From Chondrus crispus (lineage: Eukaryota > Rhodophyta > Florideophyceae > Gigartinales > Gigartinaceae), in NCBI RefSeq assembly GCF_000350225.1, contig NW_005179033.1, positions 124,001 through 188,000 on the forward strand: DNA of 64,000 nucleotides, read 5' to 3'. Of the stretch, positions 52,651 through 63,670 are shown in pieces. The notes under the pieces were generated by a model that did not search any database, had not been told where the DNA came from, and saw only the letters and a program-made list of their open reading frames with translations. Every line of letters begins with the position of its first letter. Position 1 is the stretch's first letter. The position numbers were made by a program, and so were the translations under genes.

Positions 52651-52993
52651 GGTTCGTTGGAGTATCCTCTTTTTCGGATCCTGTGCAATTTCTTCGATTC
52701 GAGGCCAACTGAAGTTTGGATTCAGGTCCGGTGGGATGGGTGCGGTAAACAGAGAGGCAATGCGGCCTTGAGCTAGTGAATTTGGGGTATAGGATGGATT
52801 ACCCCAGCGAGATATAAGGTCTGCCCAGCAGTTGCCGTCTCCAAAATATGTGAGCAGTAGTGTAACGAAAGGCAGCGAGGGACAGCGCCTATCGCTCAGT
52901 TTTGTTCATCACATGCTTTTCCAAACTGGAATCGGCAGACAGTGGGTTCATGATATAGACCAGATTCTTGTGGTCCGTAAAGAGCTTGAAACT

Positions 52994-54355
52994 TTACGGA
53001 CGAAGCAACATGTAACCCAAGCGCGTGACGGATTGGACTACAGAAAATGCTTCTTTTTCAGGCGTGGACCAACGCGCACATGAACCATGGAAGGATCCCG
53101 AGAGAAACGCTAAGGGCTCGTACCGCTGTGTCGAAAAATCGGCATCTAGATCTACTCCAGGAATCTGCGATAGGACTCCTGACCAATGTTCGCCACTGGC
53201 ATCCGTAAAGAGACAACGAGTTTTGGCAGAGTCTGCGTGAGCGAGAGTAAGAGAGGTTGCGAGTGCCTTCTTGACTACTTCGAAGCACTGAATGTGGGTG
53301 CGGTTCCATGAAGTGTCCGCCTTGGCAGCGGTCCTCTTCGTTCGGGACCCAGCCAGGGAAAGCACATCTTCGAGTACAGTTGACAGCCGGGAGAACAAGT
53401 CGTTATACTGACGAATGGACATCGTCATACAGTTTACGGCGCAGAGGAACTGCCGTAGCTGATCGCCTGCAATTGGGGCAGGCATCTGCAGCAAAGACAC
53501 CATACGCTTCGGGCCCATCCTGATACCCTCTTCAGATACGAGCCTTCCACACCAATTTACAGTAGTCGCGTAAAACTGGCACTTGCGCGCGTGTAGCTTG
53601 ATCCTGTGTTTCCGGCAGATAGAGAAGAAGTCCCTTAGTTAACAGATAAGTTGGTCTTCATTTGTACAGTGAAGTAGAATCTCATCGAGCCACTGCAGCA
53701 TCCAGTCACGAAGCGACAAACAGACCTGCGGAGGTCTATTTGCCGCTACTGTAGTCTGGAAGTAAAAAGTAACGTTTGTCTGTCCGTGTAGTACTCGGTT
53801 GGGTTTGAAAACGCCATCAGGCTTTATGAATCTCTGACATTCCTGGGCAGTTTTATGTAGAGGCATCTGCCAATACTCGTGACAAAGGTCAATGGTGGCG
53901 GAAACCTTGTCTCCGGCGAATTCTGAAACTGCTGTCTCAAAGTGAGGCAATGGCCACGTGAAAGGTATTGTTTGATTGTTGAATGGGCGAACGTCCACGG
54001 CAAAACGGAACTGTTCCGGTCCAGTTTTCGGCACGAGCAGTGGTACACAGGCCCATTGACTCTGATTTTTGCGTCTGATGAGCCCTACTTGTAGCAGTTC
54101 GTCTGTTTTGGCTCTCACAAAGGCAGCATGCCGTGGAGAATATCGTCTGACTTTTACACGTACGGCCTTGGCATCCTCTTTCAAGTGGATTTGCATAGGC
54201 GGCACCCTGGCAGGAGGATGTGATCCCACGCTTGTTCGGAAAATATCTCTGTATTCCGTCAATAGAGAATCTAGTTCACTGTGGAGGTGTGATGGAAGAC
54301 CGTTAGAAATGACATCTTGTACGCGGGCCTGAAGAGCTTGCGTATTCGATGACAA
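52994..54355 (-). pseudogene. Chromovirus 2 RT and RNase H
   Basis: One frame with a single in-frame TAA at 53639. RT: PPMQIHLKEDAKAVRV, LLQVGLIRRKNQSQWACVPL, FAVDVRPFNNQT, ATIDLCHEYWQM. The usual Y-x-D-D is WLDEILLH, so the second catalytic Asp is replaced by Glu. RNase H: CLFTDASGEHWSGVL, PLAFLSGSFHGSCARWS, TPEKEAFSVVQSV. After the TAA the frame continues through LKLHARKCQF-like sequence to MGPKRM, so the stop is the main lesion. Confidence 0.85.
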
Positions 54356-54810
54356 ATCTCCGGCTCCGGGATCCAGTTCAGTGTCTACTCATAAGGGGTC
54401 GTCATCTACTCCGTCGCCATAGAAAATAGCGGATGGCGCATGATCAAACATGCCGCTTGTATCCCCTGTTGCTGCTATTTTGTCCGACATATCATCTGCA
54501 TTGGCATAGTCATCGTCTTGAAACTCCTTTGTTTCCTCGGTATGGCCGCTTCTGTCCAGTAGTACCCGGGAAAGACGGGAGGGATAGATCGCAGATTAAG
54601 GAGTTCCCTCCTCTGCAGTACTGGAAAATTCGACATGAGAAATCTGCATCGTGGAACTCGTCGCATACCTCCATGAGGTGCTTGTCAAGGTCAAACCGCA
54701 TGGAGAAAAGCAGAGGACGGCATAGAAGGACTTGTGGCATATTCTCGAGAAAGACTAAGAATTAAACATTTCGGAGTCGCAGTGGACCACTGGTCAATGG
54801 TGGCACTATT

Positions 54811-55272
54811 TCAGTACAGGGTCACTGTGTTCAAAGCTACCAAAATGGCTCGCATCTCGATCACGGTGATCGAAATGCGAGCCTGTTTGGTAGCTTTGAA
54901 CACCATTCCAGTCTCTCCATCGCTCCCGCTCAGTGACAGTCCCATTGTGATCGACGTCCCGAGAGGAAGCACTTGCACGAATACTCCGGCTTCAGCGCAA
55001 TCTTGTAAGTGCCTCTCGCATAGTGCTGCATGATGAGCACCATAGTCGCCATTGACCACCACTGTCACTACGTCCGACAACAGCCCAGAAAGACGTCCAT
55101 TGTTATCTGAAAGCTGTATACTCGATACTGCGGCTGGACGGGTGCTTGAGTCCGTTTTCATTAAGGCGTTTATAGTTCCTTTCGGCTTCGCCTTGTAAAA
55201 CTTGCGATAAATATCTGCTCTCTCCTCGGCGGTATTGGCAGTACATTCCTTGAGCACGTCGCGTTGTTGCAC
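54811..55272 (-). pseudogene. Chromovirus 2 protease-like segment
   Basis: VVTVVVNGDYGAHHAALCER resembles a retropepsin strand-turn with D-Y-G in place of D-S/T-G, followed by AGVFVQVLPLGTSITMGLSL. The end of the segment lies in a 77-bp quasi-palindrome (54827-54903), beyond which the original frame is lost. Confidence 0.55.
54827..54903. repeat. 77-bp quasi-palindrome in the protease segment
   Basis: Arms of 38 bp around one base (54865), three mismatches; the outer arm is GTGTTCAAAGCTACCAAA. It is adjacent to protease coding sequence. Confidence 0.92.
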
Positions 55273-56138
55273 TTCTTGGTACTCAAGCAGAGTGCTAGCT
55301 CCTTTTCATAGGAACTTGTGCCTCGAGGGTTGTTGGCTACTCTAATAGTTGGCCTTTCTTTCGAGATTCTATCCCAGATCCCTTTCGAACTGCCTGAAAC
55401 CCCTCTTTCCGAGCTTTCTGCTTCCTTATGCCTCCCGTTTTTCTGCCAAGATTCGCGGGATGGGGGTTTCGCATGTTCCGTCACTTTGGAATCTAGCGTA
55501 CTCTTGATAGAAATGAACTTGTCGCAGGCCACAGCCTCGGTAATACAGTGTTTGCAAAACGGTAACCATTGCTTTTGAAATTCGTGTTTCCCAATCTCCA
55601 GGTCAGACTAGATCTTGTTCTTCAAAGCTTCGGGCTTCAAGAGCGTGACCATTTCTGAAATGACTAGTTTAGGATTTGTTTCGACTAAGTGGTCCCATTT
55701 TTTAGTACGTAGGAACGTCTTGATTTCTATGAACAAGCCTTTGATTCACATCTCTGGATCAGGCTCATTGATATTTATACGCACCTGGCTTTTGATATCT
55801 GAATCGAGTTCTCGAGGACCCAAAGATTCGAAACTGACATTCGCATGCGTGTTGAACCACTCTTGAAAGTCGTCATCAGTGAGCTTGCTCGCGTTTGATA
55901 CTACAGTGAACTCGCCGAACTCCGCAAAAGACAGTAAAAAATCCCTGTCGATAGAAGTCTTGATAGATATAGGTTGGATTGGGCTGCCCGTGGCTTGCAC
56001 GTCGGAGATGTAAGGGACATAATTTTTCCTTTCTCGCAGAAACAGGTGGATGTGCTTGCGTCCCAGCTTCCGAAACTGTGGATAGGGAATCGGGGTAAAC
56101 AGGCTTTGTCCCACGGTTGGGCCCGTTGAAGGGGCCAT
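55170..56138 (-). pseudogene. Chromovirus 2 Gag remnant
   Basis: ATG 56138, 33 bp after the 5' LTR, opens MAPSTGPTVGQSLFTP, then a charged region (SKLTDDDFQEWFNTHANV) to a stop at 55746. Shifted frames continue to about 55170 with basic Ser-rich sequence (KLRISKER-like RISKERPTIRV). No clear zinc knuckle remains. Confidence 0.6.
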
Positions 56139-56170
56139 GACTGTGAAACCGAAATAAGCTTACCGATCAC

Positions 56171-56462
56171 TATTGCACGTTGTAGAAAATACAGAGATGA
56201 GAGATGGCCCTCATCGACGTTTATTGTCGTGAGAGTCTTAAGTACCGAAGTAAAGAAAATGGATATCTAAACAACGATGTGAAGCGAGCATGGTCTGGAC
56301 AATCTGAGGAGGCGGGGGCCCTGTGGAGCGCGTGGCGGCTCTGCAACTGCGGGTCGTTAGTGCAGGTGCATATGCAATTTTTGCAGTCTGCATCATGCCT
56401 GACTCAACATGAAATCCCTTAAGAGCACAGTGGCCAGCCACGCAATATTGTGGGGCGCAATA
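56171..56462 (-). repeat. Chromovirus 2 5' LTR
   Basis: Outer end GCGCAATA next to the CTCAT duplication at 56463-56467; inner end TATTGCACG. Confidence 0.88.
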
Positions 56463-56530
56463 CTCATCTACCCAAATACTGGGAGTAACATCGCAACTTG
56501 CACCGTCCCCGGGCAGTAATTAACTATTCT

Positions 56531-56866
56531 CTAAAGCCTATTGAAGATCTCCTCGAAAGCATCTACGAAATGAGATATTGGTTGACTCCCAGAGAGAGGA
56601 AGATTTAAATTCGTCTGCAATTGCATTTGTATCGAGATGGCGTACCTCTCATGCAGGTGGTTCCACATGGGACGCGAGTTGCTGCGGTAGGAGATATGGA
56701 CGAGCAGAGGCTTTACATCCAGACCCTGCACGATTATTGCTCTGGCATTGACCACCTTGAGAGTAATGTTATGGTCCAACTTTACCGAGCCATTCCATAA
56801 GACGTTTCTTTTGACGAAGCCGATAAAGTCTTGAGCTTCAAGCGCCGCTCCAGTTCGCGCTGCCAA
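56531..56866 (-). pseudogene. Copia gag (UBN2-type) fragment
   Basis: 111-codon frame with ALEAQDFIGFVKRNVLW, NARAIIVQGLDVKPLLVH and RPMWNHLHERYAISIQMQL, the helical core of copia Gag. No protease or pol follows, so it is a fragment. Chromovirus 2 may have landed in or near it. Confidence 0.6.
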
Positions 56867-58192
56867 AAATTAAAGTATTCTTCAGGGTTTTCGTAAAATT
56901 TGGAAAAATGCTTTTTGTACTGCATTGTAGGACTGTTAGATTCATGAAGAATTGCTAGATTCCGAAGAGGTTGTTTATCCCGAACTCTCCTGGCCTATAA
57001 CCATAAAATTACGTCCGAATGTGAAGACTTTGTTAGTATGAGCTGTCACATTCCTAATCGAGAGCAGTACAAGGCAAGATATGTACGCAGTTATTTGTGA
57101 TGGAGATTTATTAGGCAAATGGACTGCTGCACGCACTCGAAATTAGAGGGTACCATACATTATTTCCAAGCATGTTCTGACATGGAGACATGTGTCGAAT
57201 ACCGTCTTCTAGAACGGATATGGACGTCAAGCGGTGATCACATCAAGCCTATGGCTTAGATTTCAATGCTTCGCTTTATGCGTTGTCTGTATTTGTTAGT
57301 GGAACTCAGGCATTATTAGATAGTCTATAAACCAGTGAGGTAAATGATTCATGAGGTGGAAAGCAAGGAAACCACCAAAAGCAAAAGAAAGCCCTTCAAT
57401 AGAATTTCGTTGTTAGACTTTATAATGCTTTCATTTACTGTCGGAGACAGAGCGAATATCCTTTTATAGAGCTGTAGACGCAACGAAAAATAAACACTAC
57501 TGTGGTGTTCGCTGGCATTCCTAGACTGCTGAGCCGTTATTAACTACCACGACACAGTACGAGCAATAGAATGAGACAATGGGAAGTAAAGATGTGTGCA
57601 GCCCTTGAGGGCGCACTGCTAAGATGTGCCGGGATTAATTATTGTTGGTTACAACCCTAGGGCATCGCTCTTGACATATGATGAATATTGATCCTCACGG
57701 GGTCCTCTTTATTCGTCGTCGCCGTCGCGTATCCTAAATATTGTTGTTGACAGAATGTATCATGGACAGTCTGTCCTTGCGGTTGGTCAACATAATAGGC
57801 GAAATTACATTTCGTCCAAGCCTTATCAAAATCTTCTAAGAGTAATTAAGCGAGATCCTCTTAGATTTCGCTCGACGCTACGGAGAATGCTGCTATGAAG
57901 AGCACATATATCAACTCATAATCCAGTCTACGCGCGATTGTTCGGGCAGATATATCTGTAGGCAGAAAAAGGATAAGATGTATTGTAATGAAAATGTAGA
58001 GAATTGCAAGTGTAACTGTTCAGTCCCTAAATCGTATTATTTTCCTAACCCGTATCCAGAATTTAGATAAAATTGCGGAACGTATTATCTCCTCCTGCCT
58101 CCTTTGCCGGAAATAGTGCAAACCGAAGTTCCGCCCCGGCGCTGTAAAGCCATCTCGCGACATCAAAGAGGGCGCCACAAAGCCTCTCGATA
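56867..58192. other. Intergenic, AT-rich
   Basis: No frame of note on either strand; I see nothing recognisable. Confidence 0.55.
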
Positions 58193-58667
58193 ATGGACTG
58201 CATGCTGCCGACCAAAAAACGCATAGAACTACATAAAGCACAAGTAAAAGTGGGATCAGTCCACGCGTTCTGCTTTCCCAATAACCCAGCCGTCCAACTT
58301 TTCATTTCCATGAGTTCACAGGACTATGAAAATCTTCAAGAAGCTCTATTTGATCATGCATTTACAGGGCTATCGCAGAAAGATTGTGCAACTATGTATG
58401 AGATACCTGAGTGGAAGATCCAGCGAGCACACTCTAGTTGGAAAAAGTACCCTGCCGATAGAGAGCCACAAACATTTATGGATATTTCTATACCTCAAAG
58501 GTATCACGGACATCCTACAACACTCACACCGACCGAAGAAGAGTTGGTTAAATGCTGAAGGCGGCACCAGTATCCACCTTGATCTGCCACAGGGTTGGTA
58601 CTGTAGTGCCCCGATGGGCGAATTTGTGGGTTCAAAAATCGGACCCAAAATTGGAATCGTTGAAAAC
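58193..58667 (+). pseudogene. Pogo-like transposase N-terminus, cut by copia D
   Basis: From about 58313 the protein MSSQDYENLQEALFDHAFTG, LSQKDCATMYEIPEWKIQRA is a psq-type helix-turn-helix; PTTLTPTEEELVK starts the CENP-B-type helix. A TGA follows at 58556. About 110 bp later copia D is inserted (target duplication AAAAC). A sequence with the matching next part of such a transposase lies beyond the insertion at 63671-64000, but about 400 bp of unrelated sequence intervene, so they may be separate copies. Confidence 0.62.
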
Positions 58668-58836
58668 TGTGGTGATGAGACGATGACTCAGTTTATCTTC
58701 CTATCTCTCACTAGCTCGCTTAAGGCTAGTCGCCGCTCGCCGTCGTCTGTTCGTGGCTGTGATGCGTGTACTACGTGTATGGTTATCATCACTTGGTGAG
58801 CGCTACTGCGACTGCGCTGTTATGGTTATCATCACA
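58668..58836 (-). repeat. Copia D 3' LTR (169 bp)
   Basis: Carries GTGATGATAACCATA (minus reading) twice near its start, 43 bp apart; the 5' LTR has it once. Confidence 0.92.
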
Positions 58837-61800
58837 CTCCCCCCGTCGCTGTAGCGCGATCCTTTGGTTGGTGCGGGGGTGGGGGGTTGCACACTTGTAG
58901 CTTTTTAAGTGTGTGAATGGTTTCGGTGTTAGCGGATTTGTTAATATATCTGCGAGCATGTCTTGTGACTGAATGTGGCGTATGCTTATCGCCTTTGCTC
59001 TGGTTTGGTGGGTGAGGTAGTGGTGTCTGAAGTCAATGAAGTTTCTGCGTTTTGTTGGTCCACTGTTCTTTGCGACTCGTATTGCAGATTGGTTGTCTAT
59101 GTGGAAGGGTGTGGCGTCCTGGGACAGCATGCCGATGTCTTTGAGTAGACGTCTGATCCATGTCGTTTGCTGTGCTGCCGATGTTGCAGCAATGTATTCT
59201 GCTTCGCATGTCGATAATGCTGTGATGGATTGCTTGATAGAGCCCCATCACACAGGTGTCCCATTGTACATGTGGATCATTCCAGATATGGATTGGCGGT
59301 CTGTGACGTCTTTTGCGAAGTACGCATCGCTATACGTTTCGAGGAGGTTTGGAATACAGTGCAGGTCCATTTTGTGTTTTCCTGCTGCAAATATGAGTCC
59401 ATGCGTCTGTGTGTGTTTCATATATCTGATCAGACGCTTGAGGGCATTCCAGTGCCTTGTCGTGGGGTTTTTTGCGGCTACTGATAATCGGTTTGCGACA
59501 AAGTATATGTCTGGTCGCGTTGAGTCTGCGATGTATCTGATGTCACCGAGCAGCTGTTGATACGTTTTGGTGACATGTGGCATTGGTTCGTCTTCAGGGA
59601 CCGGGCCATGCAATTTTGTGTTGTCGTTGTATGGCCGTTGGTTTGCTATTGCATTCGCCCATTTCCGCCTTATTGACGACGTACTGTATCGCGGCTGGTT
59701 GTGAGGCATGTATTGAGCCGTTCTTGAGTCTCTTGATTGTCCAGCCTAGTAGTTGGCTTGGTTCGCCCAGCTGCTTGATGTTGTATGCAGTGGCCAAGAT
59801 GGCTGCGAACTGGGTCTGTAATTTTTTGGACGTACTTATGATGGTAAAGTCATCCATGCTGGTAGAGAGAATTATGGTGTGGTCATTTTCTCGTCTGTGA
59901 AAGAGGCACATGTCCGCCTCTGATTGGTTGAATCTGTGCTTTTTAAGGAGTTTGAATACAGCAGTAAGGTAGGTATGTCCTGCTCCCGGTGTGCCGTATA
60001 TATTCTTGTTCAGCCTGCCCGCTGTGTGTGCGTGTGTGTATGTTCCATTGAACCTTGGGTGCTGTCGTACATACACTTGCTCGCTGCCGGAGTGGTCAAA
60101 CTTTTCATGCAGGTACGCTGCATTTATGTCGATGTGCGCGATGTTCATGTCAAATGCTGCGGCAATGGCAAATAGGAGTCTGACCGTGGTTTTGTCCGCC
60201 ATATATGTCGTCGTTTTTTCAGGGTTGAAGTGGACGTTGGGGATCATCTTGTCTCCTCTTGCTGAGCACCTTGCTTTTCGCTCCATGATCTCGCCTTTCT
60301 CGTTCCTTTTGTAGCGGTACCCCATTGTTAGCGGTATGGGTTTGGTTGTTTTGGGGATTTTGTGAGGGGGGAGCCATGTGATAACCTTGTTTTGGTCTAG
60401 GTTATCGAGCTCTTTGTTGTGCGCTCGCGCCCACTGTGCTGCATCAGGGTAATTTTTGGCTTGGCCATGGTGCATTGGGGCGGACGTTGTGTTGGTTATT
60501 TGGGCGGGGGTTGGCTTGGGCGTGAATGCCTTCAATACCACATGAGCCTTGTTGTTGGGGTCACGGTCTCGATGGTAGACATTGAAGTCCACTGTCCGCA
60601 CACGTCGTGTTTTGTTGTCAGCTGTGTTCATGACCACGATGTGTTTTTGGTCGGTTGCGTAGAGGTACCGGACGGAGATGGCTCGGTGTTGCAGCTTGTG
60701 CATTTTTGTCTTTCCCATGATGCTGGGAATATGTCCCTGTTGCCCAAATATTAGGTATTGCGGTACTTGCGGCGTGTATCCGTGCCATGCTGTGGGTGGG
60801 ATTTGTCCTGTGCCGAGGTGAAGCGTGTTATTGTACTTGAATGCTGCGTCCTTGATTGCATCTTCCCAGTGGTCTGTGGGGAGTGTACTGTGGTGTAATG
60901 CCGCTCGTGCTGCGTTAAGTATGGTTCTGTTGATTCTTTCGGCAATACTGTTTTCCGGGGGTGAATACGGCACAGTGGTTGTGTGTTGTACCCCAGTGTT
61001 GTGGTATACGGTTTGCGTCGTGCTTGATAGATACTCTTTTGAATTATCGGTGTGGGCTCTCCGTGGTTTGTGGGTTTTGCTTTTGTTGATGTGTTGCAGT
61101 ACGTTGTTCAGTTGTTCTGCAGTTTCGTCCCTGGTTTTTAGGAAGGTGATTATTAGGTATCGTGAGTTTGTGTCAATCACTGTCATAAAGTATTTGTTTC
61201 CTTGCCTTGACGGGGTGGGGAAGGGACCGCATATGTCACTGCTGAGTGCCTCGCCGGTGTTGTAGTTGTGTCGTCTGCGCTGGTGTTTGGCTGGCTGGAG
61301 TTTTGCTGCTGCGCAGCTTGTGCATGTGATTTTCGGGGGCGGGTTTGCAAGTGATGCTGGGAGGTTGGGAATCATTTTTCTCTTTTCCATTTGTTGTATG
61401 GTTGATGGGCGAACATGATTGAATACCATGTGCCAATGGTGGTGTTCATGTTTTGTGCGCGTATTGACAGTGTCAGGGGGGTTGTGGGCAGGGTTGTGCT
61501 GCTGGTGCATGAGGGCAATGTTTTTATGTGCTTTCGGAGTTTGCAATCTGGGCAGCGATTTGGGGGCTTGTGATCCTCGCACTTTGGTGGTTGTGCCTGT
61601 GTGGGGTGTCTTGCGATTTTGTTTGTGTGGCTGCGGCAGCGCTCTTGCTGCTGTTTCGTGTGGCGTTGGTTTTGCCACGTTGAGGGTGTATAGTCCGCGG
61701 CGAAATTGGGCTGTCGCTACAACTTGTGGCGTTCCCTTGCGCATTTCGAGGACACATGCTGTGTTGGGGTAGAATATCACTGCTCCCCATTGCTTGGCAA

Positions 61801-63238
61801 TATCATGGACGGATAATAGATTTTTCTTGATGTGCGGGTTTACGATGGTAGGTGGCTTAAGCATGTGCTTGCGTGTCGTCGGGATCTGGAGTATGCCGTG
61901 GTGTGTCGCGGGGGGGGCTGTTGATGTGGCCGTGTTAGTGCAGACTTTGCGGGTTAGGGGTCGCATGCCATGGGTTGCTTTTCGGATGTGGGAGGGGTGT
62001 GCTCCTGAGTCAAGTGCAAATTGCCTACCGTCCGAGTCTTGGCAGTTGGTGTTCGGCTGTATGTCATACATGTGACCATCCTCCGCCGAGTCCTCTTCGT
62101 GGGTCGCTGTGTGACCTTGGGTGTACTTTTTGTTCATGGCTCTTTGTTTTGCACTGTGTGCCCCTTGTGTGTGCTGCTGCATGAATTGCGGGTACGGCAG
62201 CATGAAGGGTGCTGGTGCGGTTGGGTTCCAGTAGTGTCCCTGCCATTTTGCCCTTGCGCGCCCTCTTCCTCTGCTTGATCGTCCACGAGGGAGGCTTCCT
62301 TCCTGTTGTTGGAGGCCGTGGGGTGTTTCTGTTTTTTGGGTGTCTTTTTCCACGCTGCGTGCGTGGACGGCTTTCAGGCGTTGGCCGATATTATGGATTG
62401 TGTTGGGCACTGTGTCCGTTTCGATCCACATGTCTTGGAGATGTTTGTTTGTGGGGTGTGCGGACAGGCCTTGGATGATGAAATGGACTGTGATTGCTTC
62501 TCCCGTGTTGATGTTGGGGTACTGAGATAGCTTCATCTTCGTTCGGATCGATCTATGCTTGGTCATGTATTCATCGAGTGTGGTGCTTTGTGCCAGCTTT
62601 GTGTTGTCTGCTTCTTGTTTTAGCAAGAGGTGAGGTGTGGTAGTCCTGTCTGTGAAATGTTCGGTGATGGCTTGGGTGAGTTCGAGCGGTGATACTCCCA
62701 GTTCCAGCTTGGCCGTTGCAGCAAAATCTGCAGGCAGAGAATTGTTGATGGCCATGCGCAATATTGCGCTTTGTTTCCTGTGTTTTGCGTACACTGGACT
62801 GTCTTGGTCTGGTGTGGTGTAGGCGGGGTTCAGGATGTTTTCCATGTCGTTGATTAGCGCCATATCATTTATCGCTTGCTGCCATATGAGGAAAATTTCC
62901 CCGTTGGGCTGGAGGGTTGGCAGATGTCCGTGGAACCGGTTGTTATTGGGATTTTCTGTTGCCATGGTTGGGGTGATCTCTACGCTTGTGGGCGGAGGGG
63001 GGTTCGGGTTGATCTCTACGCTCGGAGGCGGAGGGGGGCTCTCGACAAGTGGTGGAGGCGCTGGGTGTGGGCTCTCGACACTGCTACTTGGAGGCGTTGT
63101 GGGGTTTGCGGGGCGGTATTCCAGGCTGCCGGGTTGTGTGGCTTGTGCGGTTGGCTTGTGTCCTTGCCTGGATGAGCGTCGGGGTGGCTGCACCGCGTTT
63201 TGTTGATCGTTCTTCAGTGGTTTTTGTGTAGGGTCCAT
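58789..63238 (-). pseudogene. Copia D Gag-Pol polyprotein
   Basis: ATG 63238 opens a 1214-codon frame to 59594. Order: Pro-rich N-terminus; Gag (IWQQAINDMALI, LLLKQEADNTKLAQSTTLDEY); protease QFALDSGAHPSHI; HHCC region HHWHMVFNHVR, CTSCAAAK; integrase D-D-E (LSSDICGPF, AHTDNSKEYLS, PENSIAERINRT); RT HIDINAAYLHE and STSMDDFTIIS (M-D-D instead of V-D-D). A frameshift near 59650 leads to the frame of 59709-58789: RPDIYFVANRLSVAAKNP, YSDAYFAKD, an in-frame TGA at 59248, then WGSIKQSITALSTCEAEYIA and FHIDNQSAIR, ADILTNPL (RNase H). Translation would end inside the 3' LTR at 58789. A CCHC knuckle is not seen; Arg/Gly-rich LPRGRSSRGRGRARAKW may replace it. Confidence 0.92.
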
Positions 63239-63242
63239 AACC
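63231..63242 (-). promoter_or_regulatory. Copia D primer-binding site containing the gag start codon
   Basis: Minus-strand GGTTATGGACCC directly follows the LTR. It matches the internal initiator-tRNA-Met primer site used by copia and Ty5. The polyprotein ATG (63238-63236) is part of it. Confidence 0.75.
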
Positions 63243-63368
63243 TGTGGTGATGAGACGATGACTCAGTTTATCTTCCTATCTCTCACTTGCTCGCTTAAGG
63301 CTAGTTGCCGCTCGCCGTCGTCTGTGCGTGGCTGTGATGCGTGTACTACGTGTATGGTTATCATCACA
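63243..63368 (-). repeat. Copia D 5' LTR (126 bp, shortened)
   Basis: Ends in ...CATCACCACA (minus reading) next to the primer site; flanked outward by AAAAC. Confidence 0.92.
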
Positions 63369-63373
63369 AAAAC

Positions 63374-63670
63374 GCTCTCGAAATCAAGGTCCCCGAGATT
63401 TGGGCGTCTACGCGCGCGCATGCATTTGCGCCCACGCCGGATCCCTACAAAGATATCATCTCCTATACCCGATAGCAGGTTAGTCCCCTCATGGCCATAC
63501 AGATGCCATTAGTGCAATACGGCAAAGAGAAGGCTAATTACAGATACTGTAGTTACATAGCACCTATTGTAGAGGTACGATAGAGCCGTGTACTTAAGCG
63601 CACAGACCCGGGCAACTGCAGCGTCTGTGCTACTGATCAACAAAAGTAAATTGCAACGACCACTACCACA
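63374..63670. other. No gene recognised
   Basis: Flank of the copia D insertion. Short frames only; a plus frame 63258-63512 runs out of the LTR and has no motif. Confidence 0.45.

Larger units (their letters stand above)
50252..56462 (-). mobile_element. Chromovirus 2 with TATTG...CAATA LTR ends
   Basis: 6.2-kb leftward gypsy element. LTRs 50252-50542 and 56171-56462 (about 291 bp) share long blocks (AAGTACCGAAGTAAAG, GAGCACAGTGGCCAGCCACG). Both are bounded by TATTG/TATCG at one end and CAATA at the other, and the 5-bp duplication CTCAT flanks the element (50247-50251, 56463-56467). A purine tract (GAGGAAGAGG on the minus strand) precedes the 3' LTR. Gag starts at 56138. Domain order PR-RT-RH-INT-chromodomain is gypsy/chromovirus. 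Many stops, diverged LTRs and a solo LTR insertion show it is old. Confidence 0.9.
58668..63368 (-). mobile_element. Copia element D, compact, nearly intact
   Basis: 4.7-kb leftward element, target duplication AAAAC on both sides (58663-58667, 63369-63373). LTRs: 3' LTR 58668-58836 (169 bp), 5' LTR 63243-63368 (126 bp); 3 differences in the shared part by eye. Primer site GGTTATGGACCC starts directly after the 5' LTR (63242-63231), and a purine tract (58837-58848) precedes the 3' LTR. Almost all internal sequence is coding. One frameshift and one stop were found in the last fifth, so it is young but not autonomous as it stands. Confidence 0.95.
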
